Shown: positions 32,500-41,229 of the stretch, piece by piece
How the letters are laid out: each line of letters begins with the position of its first letter
Numbering within the stretch: the first letter of the stretch is position 1
Source: JAOPZW01 sp963789015
Lineage (GTDB): Bacteria; Actinomycetota; Thermoleophilia; Solirubrobacterales; Solirubrobacteraceae
Direction: 5' to 3'
Assembly: GCA_963789015.1 (NCBI GenBank)
Contig: CAWBIU010000003.1
Location: 186,001-250,000, forward strand
Length of the DNA stretch: 64,000 nt
The notes under the pieces: model-generated
Databases searched by the model: none
What the model was told of the DNA's origin: nothing
What the model saw: only the letters and a program-made list of their open reading frames with translations
Program-made: the position numbers and the translations under genes

Positions 32500-34440
32500 A
32501 TGACCGGCTCACCACGGAAGGACGACGCAGGGCGGATCGCGCGGCCGACGGTCGAGAGCGCGCTGGAGCCCGTGCAGCTTCTGGCGGGAATCGTCGACGG
32601 CTCGCACGACGCGATCCTCGCCAAGGACCGCGACGCGCGGATCACGCTGTGGAACCCGGCGGCCGAGCGCCTGTACGGCTACAGCGCCGAGGAGGCGGTG
32701 GGCCGGCCGGTGGCGATCATCGTGCCACCGGAGCGCGCCGGCGAGGAGGTGGCGATCCTCGATCGCGTGCTCGACGGCGACCGCGTCGAGCACTACGAGA
32801 CCGAGCGCCTGCGGGCCGACGGGACGCGTGTCGTCGTCTCGCTCAGCGTGGCGCCGCTCTGCGACGCGAGCGGCGAGATCGTCGGCGCCTCGACGATCGC
32901 GCGCGACATCACGCGCCGGCGCGTCGAGCAGGACGAGCTGGCACTGCTGGCCTCGCTCGTGGACGCGTCGGCCGACGCGGTCGTCTCCGTCGCGCGCGAT
33001 CGCCGCGTCCTGAGCTGGAACCGCGCGGCGGCCCTGATGTTCGGCGTCGAGGCCTCCCAGGCGGTGGGCGCGCCGCTCGACCAGGCCGTCCGGCTCGACC
33101 CGTCCGCCACCAGGCAGCGCGACGAGGGGCTCGAGCGCGCGTTCGCCACCGGCGCGGCGGTGCGCTACGAGGCGCCGCGCCGCCTGCAGGGCAAGGCGCT
33201 GGCGCTCGACGTGACGATGTCGCCGGTGCGCGACCTCCGCGGCGAGGTGAGCGCCGTCTGCATCGTCGCGCGGGACGTCACCGAGCAGCAGCTCCTCGAG
33301 CGGCGCGTGCAGCAGTCGCAGCGGATCGAGTCGATCGGCCGGCTGGCGGGCGGGATCGCCCACGACTTCAACAACCTCCTGACCGTGATCACCGGGTACG
33401 CGGAGCTCGCCGCCATGCGCGACGGCCCGGTCAAGGAGGAGCTGGGCGAGATCCAGCGCGCCGCGGACCGCGCCGCGAAGCTGACCGGCGGGCTGCTCGA
33501 CTTCTCCCGGCAGCGCGCGCTGGACCCGGTCGCGCTGAATCTCACCGACACCGTCAAGGGCCTGATGCCGATGCTCGAACGGCTGATCGGCGAGGACATC
33601 CGCATGCAGCTGCTCACCGACGGCGCGATCGCCTCGGTGATGGCCGACCCGGGCCAGATCGAGCAGGTCGTGGTGAACCTGGCGCTCAACGCGCGCGACG
33701 CGATGCCCACCGGCGGCACGCTGACGATCGAGACCCGCACGGTCGAGCTGACGGCGGGCCACAGCGACGAGGAGGAGGGCCTCCCCGCCAACCGCTACGC
33801 GTGCCTGATGGTCAGCGACACCGGCTCGGGCATCGATCCCGACGTGCTCGAGCACCTCTTCGAGCCCTTCTACACGACGAAGGAGATCGGCGAGGGGACC
33901 GGCCTCGGCCTGGCGACGGTCCACGGCATCGTCGGCCAGGCCGGCGGAGCCGTGCGGGTCTACTCCGAGCCGGGGCGGGGAGCGACCTTCCGGGTCTACC
34001 TGCCGGCGGTCGACGCGCTCACGGGCGACGACGCCTCGGCCCCCACCATCGCGGAGCGCCACGGCGCGGGGGAGACGCTGCTGGTGTGCGAGGACGACGA
34101 CACGGTCCGTGCCCTGCTCGAGCGCATCCTCCGCGCGGCGCGCTACACGGTGATGGCGGCCGCGACGCCCGACCAGGCGCTGCGCCTCGTGCACAGCGGA
34201 GCGCGCCCGGACGCCCTGGTCAGCGACACGATCATGCCCGGCTTGACCGGGCCGGAGCTCGCCGAGCGCCTCAGCGAGCTGATTCCGGCCCTGCCGACCC
34301 TCTTCATCTCCGGCTACACCGCGGACGTCATCCGCGATCGCGGCCAGCTCCCGTCGGGCAGCGCATACCTCGAGAAGCCGTTCACGCCGCCCGCCCTGCT
34401 CGACGCGGTGCGCTCGGTGCTGGACCGCGCCCCGCGTTAG
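32500..34440 (+). CDS. Hybrid sensor histidine kinase (PAS-PAS-HisKA-HATPase-REC)
   Basis: A 646-residue cytoplasmic kinase without TM segments. Two PAS domains (about 25-140 and 145-265) precede HisKA with the phospho-acceptor His288 in GGIAHDFNN, a HATPase domain with an N-box near 393-400, DTGSG at 440 and GTGLGL at 467, and a C-terminal receiver with phospho-acceptor Asp576 (VSDTIMPG). The signal is unknown. No separate response regulator is adjacent, so output may go through a phosphorelay elsewhere. A TAACGT box and a GGAAGG site precede ATG 32500. Its stop overlaps that of the MFS gene (TTAG 34437-34440). Confidence 0.92.
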   Translation: MTGSPRKDDAGRIARPTVESALEPVQLLAGIVDGSHDAILAKDRDARITLWNPAAERLYGYSAEEAVGRPVAIIVPPERAGEEVAILDRVLDGDRVEHYETERLRADGTRVVVSLSVAPLCDASGEIVGASTIARDITRRRVEQDELALLASLVDASADAVVSVARDRRVLSWNRAAALMFGVEASQAVGAPLDQAVRLDPSATRQRDEGLERAFATGAAVRYEAPRRLQGKALALDVTMSPVRDLRGEVSAVCIVARDVTEQQLLERRVQQSQRIESIGRLAGGIAHDFNNLLTVITGYAELAAMRDGPVKEELGEIQRAADRAAKLTGGLLDFSRQRALDPVALNLTDTVKGLMPMLERLIGEDIRMQLLTDGAIASVMADPGQIEQVVVNLALNARDAMPTGGTLTIETRTVELTAGHSDEEEGLPANRYACLMVSDTGSGIDPDVLEHLFEPFYTTKEIGEGTGLGLATVHGIVGQAGGAVRVYSEPGRGATFRVYLPAVDALTGDDASAPTIAERHGAGETLLVCEDDDTVRALLERILRAARYTVMAAATPDQALRLVHSGARPDALVSDTIMPGLTGPELAERLSELIPALPTLFISGYTADVIRDRGQLPSGSAYLEKPFTPPALLDAVRSVLDRAPR

Positions 34441-35849
34441 GCGCCCTCGAGCGCGACGTCGCCGGCGATGGCCGCGTCGCCGCGCCGGCCGCGGATCAGG
34501 AGCGCCGACGCGGCCGCCGCGGCGGCGGCGAGCAGGGCGCCGGCCCAGAGCGCGTCGTGCAGGCCGTCGACGTAGGCCTGCGCAGTGCCGTCGCCGAAGG
34601 CCGCGCCGGCCGGGACGAGCGCGCCGAGCGCCGCGACGCCGACGGCGATCCCCGCGTTGCGGAACATGTCGTTGACGCCGGCGGCGAGGCCGCTCTGCGC
34701 GGGCGGCGCCGAGCTCAGCGCGACCTGGCTGACGGCCGGATTGAACATCCCGGTCCCGACCATCGCCACGAGCAGGCCGGGCAGGAACAGCCACCACGAC
34801 GAGTCGACGGCGACGATCGTCAGCAGCGCCTGGCCGGCGCCGATCAGGGCCAGGCCCGCGGCGATGAGCACGCGCGGCGACACCCGCCGCCCGACCGACG
34901 CCGTCGCGCCGGCGACGAGGAAGTTGAGGATCGTCCCGGGCAGGTAGACGAGCCCGGCCTCGATCGCCGACAGCCCCAGGACCTGCTGCAGGTACAGGGT
35001 CATGTACAGCCACATCGCGAACAGCGAGGCCGAGATCCCGAATGCCGCCACCTGGGCGCCGGTGAACGACGGGTTGCGGAACAGGCGCAGCGGGAGCATC
35101 GGCTGCGCGACGCGCGCCTCGATCGCGACGAAGGCGCACAGCAGGACGGCGGCGCCGCCGAACGAGGCGAGGATCGCCGGGCTCGCCCAGCCGTCCTCGT
35201 TGCCGCGCAGCAGGCCGAGGACGAGCAGGAAGAGCCCGCCGGTGAGCGTCACGAGGCCGGGGCGGTCGACGCGCGGCGCCCGCGGATCGAGCGACTCGGC
35301 GACGAAGGTGCGGACGATCCACAGGCACGCCAGCCCGAGCGGCAGGTTGATGAGGAAGATCCAGCGCCAGTCCAGCGCGGAGGTCAGCGCGCCGCCCACC
35401 AGCGGCCCGACGGCGAACGAGCCGCCCATCGTCGCGCCGTAGGCGGCGAGCGCTTGGAGGCGCTGGTCCATGCGCGGGAAGGCGTCGGCGAGCACGGCCA
35501 GCGAGACCGCGAACATGACCGCGGCGCCCACGCCCTGGGCGGCTCGTGAGGCGTTGAGCATCGTGATCGACGACGCCGCCGCGCACAGCAGCGAGGTCGC
35601 CGTGAAGGTGCCCAGCCCGACGATGAACAGGCGGCGGCGGCCGAAGCGGTCGGCCAGCGAGCCGGCGGTGATGACGGTCGCCGCCAGGGTGAGCGTGTAG
35701 GCGTCGACGACCCATTGCAGGCCCGACAGGCCGGCGCCGAGGTCGCCGGCGATCGCCGACAGCGCCGTGTTCACCACCGCGATGTCGAGCATGAGCATGG
35801 CCGTCGCCGCGCACACGATGGTGAGCGTCCAGCGCTGGATACGCGTCAT
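34437..35849 (-). CDS. MFS drug transporter, DHA2 (EmrB/QacA) family
   Basis: A 470-residue protein with about 14 TM segments, the DHA2 layout. TM1 has MLDIAVVNTALSAIAGDLGA with the conserved acidic residue, followed by loop GSLADRFGRRRLFIVG (motif A) and motif C-like GAAVMFAVSLAVLADAFP. It would expel hydrophobic or cationic compounds with protons. ATG 35849 has AAGGAG about 10 nt upstream and is preferred to 35891, which lies in the operator. The upstream dyad (35891-35930) suggests control by a TetR- or MarR-like regulator whose gene is not in place. Confidence 0.9.
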   Translation of the reverse strand: MTRIQRWTLTIVCAATAMLMLDIAVVNTALSAIAGDLGAGLSGLQWVVDAYTLTLAATVITAGSLADRFGRRRLFIVGLGTFTATSLLCAAASSITMLNASRAAQGVGAAVMFAVSLAVLADAFPRMDQRLQALAAYGATMGGSFAVGPLVGGALTSALDWRWIFLINLPLGLACLWIVRTFVAESLDPRAPRVDRPGLVTLTGGLFLLVLGLLRGNEDGWASPAILASFGGAAVLLCAFVAIEARVAQPMLPLRLFRNPSFTGAQVAAFGISASLFAMWLYMTLYLQQVLGLSAIEAGLVYLPGTILNFLVAGATASVGRRVSPRVLIAAGLALIGAGQALLTIVAVDSSWWLFLPGLLVAMVGTGMFNPAVSQVALSSAPPAQSGLAAGVNDMFRNAGIAVGVAALGALVPAGAAFGDGTAQAYVDGLHDALWAGALLAAAAAAASALLIRGRRGDAAIAGDVALEGA

Positions 35850-35890
35850 CTCGGATGTCTCCTTGGGACGGGTCGGCCCGGCCGACCGCA

Positions 35891-35930
35891 AGCTATGTTC
35901 CGTAGTTGAAGCTAACTATGGAACGTAGCT
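35891..35930. promoter_or_regulatory. Operator-like inverted repeat upstream of the MFS exporter
   Basis: Arms AGCTATGTTCCGTAGTT (35891-35907) and AACTATGGAACGTAGCT (35914-35930) are complementary at 15 of 17 positions around GAAGCT. Each arm is itself a CTA-N7-TAG dyad. No intact regulator gene lies beside it. Confidence 0.6.
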
Positions 35931-35950
35931 ATGTCAAGGGGCGCGTGCTG

Positions 35951-36080
35951 TCACCCGACGTGGTCGAGGAAGCGCACGACGCGCCGGGACCCGGCACCGT
36001 GCGGCCAGCTCGCGGCGATCGGCACGTCGCCGCCGCCCAGCGCGGGTCGACGAGCTCTGGGTGCCGGCCCTCGTCCGGAC
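35951..36080 (-). pseudogene. Possible C-terminal remnant of a LysR-type regulator
   Basis: Read leftward from 36080, the frame ending at the TGA 35951-35953 gives GGDVPIAASWPHGAGSRRVVRFLDHVG, which resembles the end of LysR-type regulators (a WPHG loop followed by a final FLDHVG-like helix). A second frame just upstream reads ELVDPRW, so a frameshift may separate the two. The gene would be cut at 36081 by the foldback element. This is a weak call based on a short stretch; the rest of the 35850-36080 gap holds only the MFS operator. Confidence 0.3.
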
Positions 36081-36260
36081 CTAGATGGTTGATTTCACGA
36101 CCCCGCGCCCGCCTGACGTCGTCCCGCGGCGCCGGATCGCCACCCACGTCGGGGGCCCGTGGCTCTGCCACTGTGCACCCCTCCGCGGTCGGCCGGGCGG
36201 GCGGGATCGAATCGGGATCCGACGCCAGGCGAACACGCGGCCGCAAAATCAACCATCTAG
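36081..36260. mobile_element. 180-bp foldback element with 15-bp perfect terminal inverted repeats (MITE-like)
   Basis: CTAGATGGTTGATTT at 36081-36095 is exactly repeated in inverse at 36246-36260. Past these, the arms remain aligned without gaps for about 26 more bases, sharing CGCCTG-CGTCG, so each arm is about 40 bp. Both ends carry CTAG, which may be part of the repeat or a 4-bp target duplication. No protein is encoded. The right end supplies the stop codon of the RTX-repeat gene. Confidence 0.55.
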
Positions 36261-38566
36261 CGGCGCACGTCCTCGCACGTCGGGTTGACCACGTCGTCGA
36301 CATCGGCGAACACCACGTCGGCGCCGTCGCCGCAGTCGATCCGGTCCGTGCCGCCGCTCACCGCCTGGATGCGGTCGTTGCCCGCGCCGCCGGCGATCGT
36401 GTCGTCGTCCAGCCCGCCGTAGATGACGTCGTTGCCGTCCTCGCCGTTGATCGTGTCGGCGCCGCGGTCGCCGTAGAGGCGGTCGTCGCCGGGGTTGCCG
36501 AGGATCAGGTCGGCGTCGTTGCGGCCGTGGATCTCGTCGTTGCCGTTGCCGCCCCGCAGCGTGTCGTTTCCGTTCTCGCCGTCGACGTAGTCGTTGCCGT
36601 CGTTGCCGAAGAGCTGGTCGGCGCCGTTGTTGCCGAACAGCGAGTCGTCGCCCGGCGTGCCGAACAGGACGTCGTCGCCGGGGGTGCCGAAGATGTTCGA
36701 GGCGCTCGTCGGCGCGTCGCTGGCCGGTTCGGGCGGCACCGGGATCACGGTCTCGCACGAGGTCAGGACGTCGCGCGACGGCGCGTCGTTCTCGACGTAG
36801 GCGACGTCGCGCCCGGGGCCGCAGTTGACGACGTCGCGATCGCCGTCGGCGACGCGGACCTGGTCGTTGGCGGTGCCCGCGTCGATCCGGTCGGCGCCCG
36901 GGCCGGCGACGATCTCGTCGGCGCCGAAGGAGCCGCTCAGGCGGTCGTCGCCCGAGCCGCCGTCGATCGCGTCGTTGCCGGCCGAGCCCGAGATCGTGTC
37001 GCGCCCGCTGTCGCCGCGCAGCGCGTCGTCGCCGTCGCGGCCGAACAGGCGGTCGCCGCCGGTGCCGCCGTCGACCGTGTCGTTGCCCGCCCCGCCGTCC
37101 ACGAGCTCGCTGCCCGACGCCCCGAACAGCGTGTCGTCGCCGTCGCCGCCCGTGATGTCGTCGCTGCCGCGCGAGCCGTCGACGAAGTCGTTGCCCGGCC
37201 CGCCGTCGAGCAGCTTGTCGTTGCCCAGGCCGGCCTCGTCGATCTTGTCGTCGCCCGGGCCGCCGCGGACGATGTCGTCGCCGTCGCCGCCGTCGAGGAA
37301 GTCGTTGCCGTCGTCGCCGTCGAGCGTGTCGTTGCCGGTGCCGCCGTTGGCGTTGTCGTTCCCGATCCCGCCGAGCGCCCGGTCGTTGCCCGACTGGCCG
37401 AACATGCGGTCGTCGCCCTCGCCGCCGTCGAGCACGTCGTTCAGCGTGCCGCCGACGAGCGTGTCGTTGCCCGGCCCGCCGAGCAGCGCGTCGTCGTCGC
37501 GCCGGCCGCTCAGCGTGTCGTCGCCGGCCAGGCCCTCGATGCGGTCGCGCCCGCGCGACCCGGTGATCGCGTCGTTGCCCGGCGTGCCCATGATCACCGC
37601 GACGCCCGGCTGCACCGCGAGCGCGACGGGCCGGCGCGTGCGGCCCAGGCGCTGCATGGTCAGGCGCCGGAACGACAGCCCGCTGAGCACCGAGACGGTG
37701 CCGTCGGCGCGGTCGCCGACGTAGATCCGCGTGCGGTCCGGCGACCACGCCGGGAAGCCCGGGCCGCGCCCGGTGCGCACGCGTGCGGCGCCGCGCGCGC
37801 GGCGGACGTTCCAGATCACCGTCACGCGCTCACCCGCGTTCGCGCCGATCACCGCGTAGCGCCCGGTCGGCGAGAAGGTCAGCCCGCCGCCGCCGACGGC
37901 GCGGCCGGCGTTGCGCCGCGCGAGCAGGCGCCCGGAGGCGCTGAAGCGCAGCAGACGGCCGCTGCGCGCGCCCGGCGCCGAGACCCACGTGTCGCGGCCG
38001 CCCGGCGCGAAGGCGACGCCCCCGGCGCGCGCGACCGCCACCCGCTTGAGCAGGCGCCCGGCGAGCAGGTTGACGATCCCCACGCGGCGGCGGTCGAGGA
38101 CCACCGCCGCGCGCGACCCGTCGCCCGAGACGGCGACCGCGGACGGAGCCGAGCGGCGCGGCAGCGCGATCCGCCCGATCACGCGCAGCGCCGCCGTGTC
38201 GACGATCTCGAGCGCGCCGCGCCGCGCCGCGTACAGGCGCGCGCCGTCGGCCGACACGGCCACCGCGCCCGCCGTCCCGCCCAGCCTCGCCACCCCGACC
38301 ACGCGGCGCGTGGTGAGGTCGACCGCGACGACCCGCCGGCCCGCCGCCACGTAGCCGCGCGTGCCGTCCGGAGCGACCGTCGCGCCGCGCGCCCGCCCCC
38401 CGACGGGCACGCGGGCGACGATGCGGTTCGTCGTGACGTCGGTGAGCGTGGCCGAGCCGTCCCCGGCGGCGATCACGACGACGCGGGCCTCGGCTGCCGC
38501 GGGCGCGAGCAGCACGGCGGCGAGCAGGGCGGACAGCAGGATCGGAAAGCGGCGCATCGTGGGCAT
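36257..38566 (-). CDS. Secreted beta-propeller plus RTX-type calcium-binding repeat protein
   Basis: A 769-residue exported protein. A Sec signal (about 1-27, ending A-E-A-R) is followed by a YncE-like propeller of roughly 40-residue blades (about 28-315; RGYVAAGRRVVAVDLTTRRVVG and similar). Residues about 318-766 hold roughly 30 RTX-like nonapeptides of the GGxGNDxLx type (for example GGPGNDTLVGG), which form Ca2+-binding parallel beta rolls. A linker (VIPVPPEPASDAPTSA) splits the repeats in two blocks. No type I secretion genes are adjacent, so export is by Sec and Ca2+-driven folding outside. The TAG stop lies in the foldback element. Confidence 0.85.
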   Translation of the reverse strand: MPTMRRFPILLSALLAAVLLAPAAAEARVVVIAAGDGSATLTDVTTNRIVARVPVGGRARGATVAPDGTRGYVAAGRRVVAVDLTTRRVVGVARLGGTAGAVAVSADGARLYAARRGALEIVDTAALRVIGRIALPRRSAPSAVAVSGDGSRAAVVLDRRRVGIVNLLAGRLLKRVAVARAGGVAFAPGGRDTWVSAPGARSGRLLRFSASGRLLARRNAGRAVGGGGLTFSPTGRYAVIGANAGERVTVIWNVRRARGAARVRTGRGPGFPAWSPDRTRIYVGDRADGTVSVLSGLSFRRLTMQRLGRTRRPVALAVQPGVAVIMGTPGNDAITGSRGRDRIEGLAGDDTLSGRRDDDALLGGPGNDTLVGGTLNDVLDGGEGDDRMFGQSGNDRALGGIGNDNANGGTGNDTLDGDDGNDFLDGGDGDDIVRGGPGDDKIDEAGLGNDKLLDGGPGNDFVDGSRGSDDITGGDGDDTLFGASGSELVDGGAGNDTVDGGTGGDRLFGRDGDDALRGDSGRDTISGSAGNDAIDGGSGDDRLSGSFGADEIVAGPGADRIDAGTANDQVRVADGDRDVVNCGPGRDVAYVENDAPSRDVLTSCETVIPVPPEPASDAPTSASNIFGTPGDDVLFGTPGDDSLFGNNGADQLFGNDGNDYVDGENGNDTLRGGNGNDEIHGRNDADLILGNPGDDRLYGDRGADTINGEDGNDVIYGGLDDDTIAGGAGNDRIQAVSGGTDRIDCGDGADVVFADVDDVVNPTCEDVRR

Positions 38567-38608
38567 AACCCACTGCGCGCCGCGAAGGTTGCGCGCCCGG
38601 GACCCCGC

Positions 38609-38995
38609 TCAGGGGCCCAGCGGGGAGTCCGCCCAGGGAACCTCGACCGAGTCCTCGGTGGGCGAGTCGCGCGCGACCACGTAGTCGGCGGGCTCGGCGT
38701 CGGAGCGGTTGATGACGACGTGGGTCTCGCGCGGCGGGACGTAGAGCAGGTCGCCGGGCTCGACGACGAGCGACTCCTCGAGGTGCTCGCCCCACCGGAT
38801 CTCGATCGAGCCCGAGAGCATGTACAGGGCGCTCTCGCAGTTGGCGTGGTAGTGCGGCCGCGAGCGCGCGCCGGGCGGGACGCGGAACTTCGCCATGTAG
38901 ATGCTGATCGCCCCGGTCGTCGCCTGCGAGACCTCCGAGCCGCCCAGGATGCCTCGTGGCACCTCGTGCTCGGGGCCCGGCTTGACCAGCTTCAT
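38609..38995 (-). CDS. Cupin-domain protein
   Basis: A 128-residue single cupin. Motif 1 is RPHYHANCESALYMLSG with His-x-His and Glu; motif 2 is GDLLYVPPRETHVV with the third His. It may be a small metal enzyme or sensor; oxalate decarboxylase-like and mannose-6-phosphate isomerase-like members look similar. ATG 38995 is chosen because the domain starts there; the frame upstream to 39031 is glycine-rich and lacks conservation. It lies 42 nt upstream of the RTX-repeat gene, same strand. Confidence 0.82.
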   Translation of the reverse strand: MKLVKPGPEHEVPRGILGGSEVSQATTGAISIYMAKFRVPPGARSRPHYHANCESALYMLSGSIEIRWGEHLEESLVVEPGDLLYVPPRETHVVINRSDAEPADYVVARDSPTEDSVEVPWADSPLGP

Positions 38996-39073
38996 CCCAG
39001 CAGCCCTCCCAGGGTCGTGCCCGCCGCCCACCCCGGACGGCGCGACGAGGATCGTACGCCGACGCGGCGCCGC

Positions 39074-39526
39074 TCAGCCGAGGTCGAGCTCGTAGTCGAC
39101 CCACGTCGAGCGCGTCGCGCCGACGCGGTCGTAGACCGCCTGCGCTCGCTCGTTGTCCGGGGCGGTCTGCCACAGGAGCGCGAGCGCGCCACGCTCGCGG
39201 GCGCGCTCGGCGCACGCCGCGATCAGCGCGTCGGCGAGTCCGCCCCCGCGGCCCTCGGGGGCGACGAACAGGTCGTTCATGATCGCCACGCGCCCGCCGC
39301 GCGTCGTCGACCACGTCCAGAAGATCGTCGCGAAGCCGGTCGCGCGGCCGCCGTCGCGCGCGATGAGCTGGACGCCCTCGCGCTCGGGGTCGGCGATCAG
39401 CGCGCGGCTGAGCCGCGCCATGTCGGCGTCGGTCGGGTCCACCGCGTAGAAGTCCAGGTAGCCGCGCACGAGCGGGCGCAGGTCGTCGAGGTCCTTCTCG
39501 CCGACGGTGGCGATCTCCGCGCTCAC
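39074..39526 (-). CDS. GNAT-family N-acetyltransferase
   Basis: A 150-residue GNAT acetyltransferase. The acetyl-CoA loop is in VAPEGRGGGLADALIAACAERARERG (motif A, about 88-113), preceded by IMNDLFV and followed by LALLWQTAPDNERAQAVYDRVGA (motif B). The acceptor is unknown. Its GTG start overlaps the stop of the upstream SDR gene (GTGA 39523-39526), showing co-translation. Confidence 0.85.
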   Translation of the reverse strand: MSAEIATVGEKDLDDLRPLVRGYLDFYAVDPTDADMARLSRALIADPEREGVQLIARDGGRATGFATIFWTWSTTRGGRVAIMNDLFVAPEGRGGGLADALIAACAERARERGALALLWQTAPDNERAQAVYDRVGATRSTWVDYELDLG

Positions 39527-40350
39527 GAGTCCATGCCGCCGAGCTGGCCGCCGGTGATGTTGAGCACCTGGCCGTGGACGTAGTCGCTCCACGGCGAGCA
39601 CAGGAAGAAGACGCCGCCCGCCGCTTCGCTGGGCAGCCCGCGCCGGCCGAGGGCGATGTGCGCGGGCGCCTCCTCGCGCAGGTGGTCGGGGATCCCGAGC
39701 TGGACCGTGTCGCCGTCGATCCGCATCGTGTTGGACGGCTCCTTCGACGCGGTCAGGCGCGTCTCGATGTAGCCGAAGGCGACCGCGTTGCAGTTGACCT
39801 TGAACTGGCCCCACTCCTTGGCCAGCGTCTTCGTGAGCCCGACGATCCCCGCCTTGCCGGCGGCGTAGTTGGCCTGTCCGGCGTTGCCCATCGTGCCCGA
39901 GATCGACGACGTATTGACGATCTTGCGGAACACCTCGTGTCCCTCCTCGCGCTCTCGCTTGGCCGGCTCGCGCAGGTGCGGAGCGGCCGCGCGGATGACG
40001 CGGAATGGGACGACGAGGTGGATGTCGAGCATCCGCTGGAACCAGTCGTCGGTCATCTTGTGGACCATCGCGTCGAGCGTGTAGCCCGCGTTGTTGACCA
40101 CGATGTCCAGCTTGCCCCAGGCGTCGATCGCCGTCTGCACGAGCGCCTCGGGGGCGCCGTCCTTGGTCAGGTCGCCGGCGAAAACCGCGGTCTCGCCGCC
40201 GATCTCGCCGGCCGTCTGCCGTGCCAGGTCACCGTCGAGGTCGTTGATCACCACGCGCGCACCGTGCTCCGCGAGCAGCTCGGCGGTGGCCCGCCCGATG
40301 CCGCGCGCGCTGCCGGTGACGATCGCGACTTTGTCGTCGAGAACTCCCAT
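39523..40350 (-). CDS. Short-chain dehydrogenase (FabG-like)
   Basis: A 275-residue SDR: cofactor motif TGSARGIG (about 12-19), NNAG at 86-89, and catalytic SerSer-IS plus YAAGKAG (Tyr and Lys about 161-165). A 20-residue insertion (PAKREREEGHEVFRK) precedes the catalytic serine and is typical of 3-oxoacyl-ACP reductase-like SDRs in beta-oxidation loci. A GGAGGCAGGGAACGG stretch before ATG 40350 supplies the ribosome site. It is divergent from an enoyl-CoA hydratase gene, which suggests a shared role in fatty-acid or CoA-thioester metabolism. Confidence 0.88.
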   Translation of the reverse strand: MGVLDDKVAIVTGSARGIGRATAELLAEHGARVVINDLDGDLARQTAGEIGGETAVFAGDLTKDGAPEALVQTAIDAWGKLDIVVNNAGYTLDAMVHKMTDDWFQRMLDIHLVVPFRVIRAAAPHLREPAKREREEGHEVFRKIVNTSSISGTMGNAGQANYAAGKAGIVGLTKTLAKEWGQFKVNCNAVAFGYIETRLTASKEPSNTMRIDGDTVQLGIPDHLREEAPAHIALGRRGLPSEAAGGVFFLCSPWSDYVHGQVLNITGGQLGGMDS

Positions 40351-40440
40351 CCGTTCCCTGCCTCCTCCGTCCGAAGGCCGCGGATCCTATGCATCGCGGC
40401 GGTTGCGGCCGCCCGTGGCATGCGGCAGCATCCGCGCGCC

Positions 40441-41229
40441 GTGGCCTACGAGTCCCTGCGCTACGAGGCGTCGCCGGACGGGGTGGCGACGATCGCCCTC
40501 GACCAGCCCGACACCCGCAACGCGCTCTCCGACGCGCTGCTCGACGAGCTGCTCGCGGCCCTGCGCGCGGCGCGCGACGACGACGGCGTGCGCTGCGTCG
40601 TGCTGACGAGCACCCACCCGACGACGTTCAGCGCCGGCGGCGACCTGTCGGGCTTCGCCTCCGACGTGCCCGTCGCCCGCAAGCACCTCGACACGACCTT
40701 CCGCTTCCCCGCGCTGTTCACGCTCATCGGCGAGCTCGGCAAGCCCGTCCTGTGCGCCGTCGACGGCCACTGCCTGGCCGGCGCGCTCGGGCTCGCCCTC
40801 GCCTGCGACCTCGTCGTCGCCTCCGAGCGCGCGACGTTCGGCGCGCCCGAGATGAACGTCGGCATCTTCCCGTTCATGATCAGCGCGCTGCTGGCGCGCA
40901 ACCTGCCGCGCAAGAAGGTCACCGAACTGCTGCTGCTCGGGGAACGCATCGACGCGCGCGAGGCCGAGCGGCTGGGGATCGTCAACCGCGTCGTCGCGCC
41001 CGGCGAGTTCGAGGCCGCCGTGGCCGACTGGGCGGCAAAGCTCGCGGGACGCTCGCCGCTGCTCATGCGCCTGGGCAAGGACGCGCTGTTCCGCTCGCAG
41101 GACATGGCCTTCGCCGACGCGCTCGAGTACCTGCGCGCCGAGTTCGCGATCGCGCTGTCGACCGAGGACATCCGCGAGGGGATCCAGGCCTTCTTCGACA
41201 AACGGGAGCCGGTGTGGAAGGGGCGGTGA
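40441..41229 (+). CDS. Enoyl-CoA hydratase/isomerase family protein
   Basis: A 262-residue crotonase-fold protein. The oxyanion-hole segments are FSAGGDLSGF (about 61-70) and DGHCLAGALGLALACDLVVA (about 104-123); FGAPEMNVGIFPF follows with the Glu position used for water or proton transfer. It would hydrate or isomerise an enoyl-CoA. GTG 40441 is taken as start. Its stop overlaps the start of the arginase-like gene (GTGA 41226-41229), so both are co-translated. Confidence 0.85.
   Translation: MAYESLRYEASPDGVATIALDQPDTRNALSDALLDELLAALRAARDDDGVRCVVLTSTHPTTFSAGGDLSGFASDVPVARKHLDTTFRFPALFTLIGELGKPVLCAVDGHCLAGALGLALACDLVVASERATFGAPEMNVGIFPFMISALLARNLPRKKVTELLLLGERIDAREAERLGIVNRVVAPGEFEAAVADWAAKLAGRSPLLMRLGKDALFRSQDMAFADALEYLRAEFAIALSTEDIREGIQAFFDKREPVWKGR

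Noticed and set aside
36263..37600. Dense short direct repeats resembling a satellite or CRISPR array
   Set aside because: The period follows the nonapeptide repeats of the RTX-like protein in one long frame, with no constant repeat-spacer alternation.
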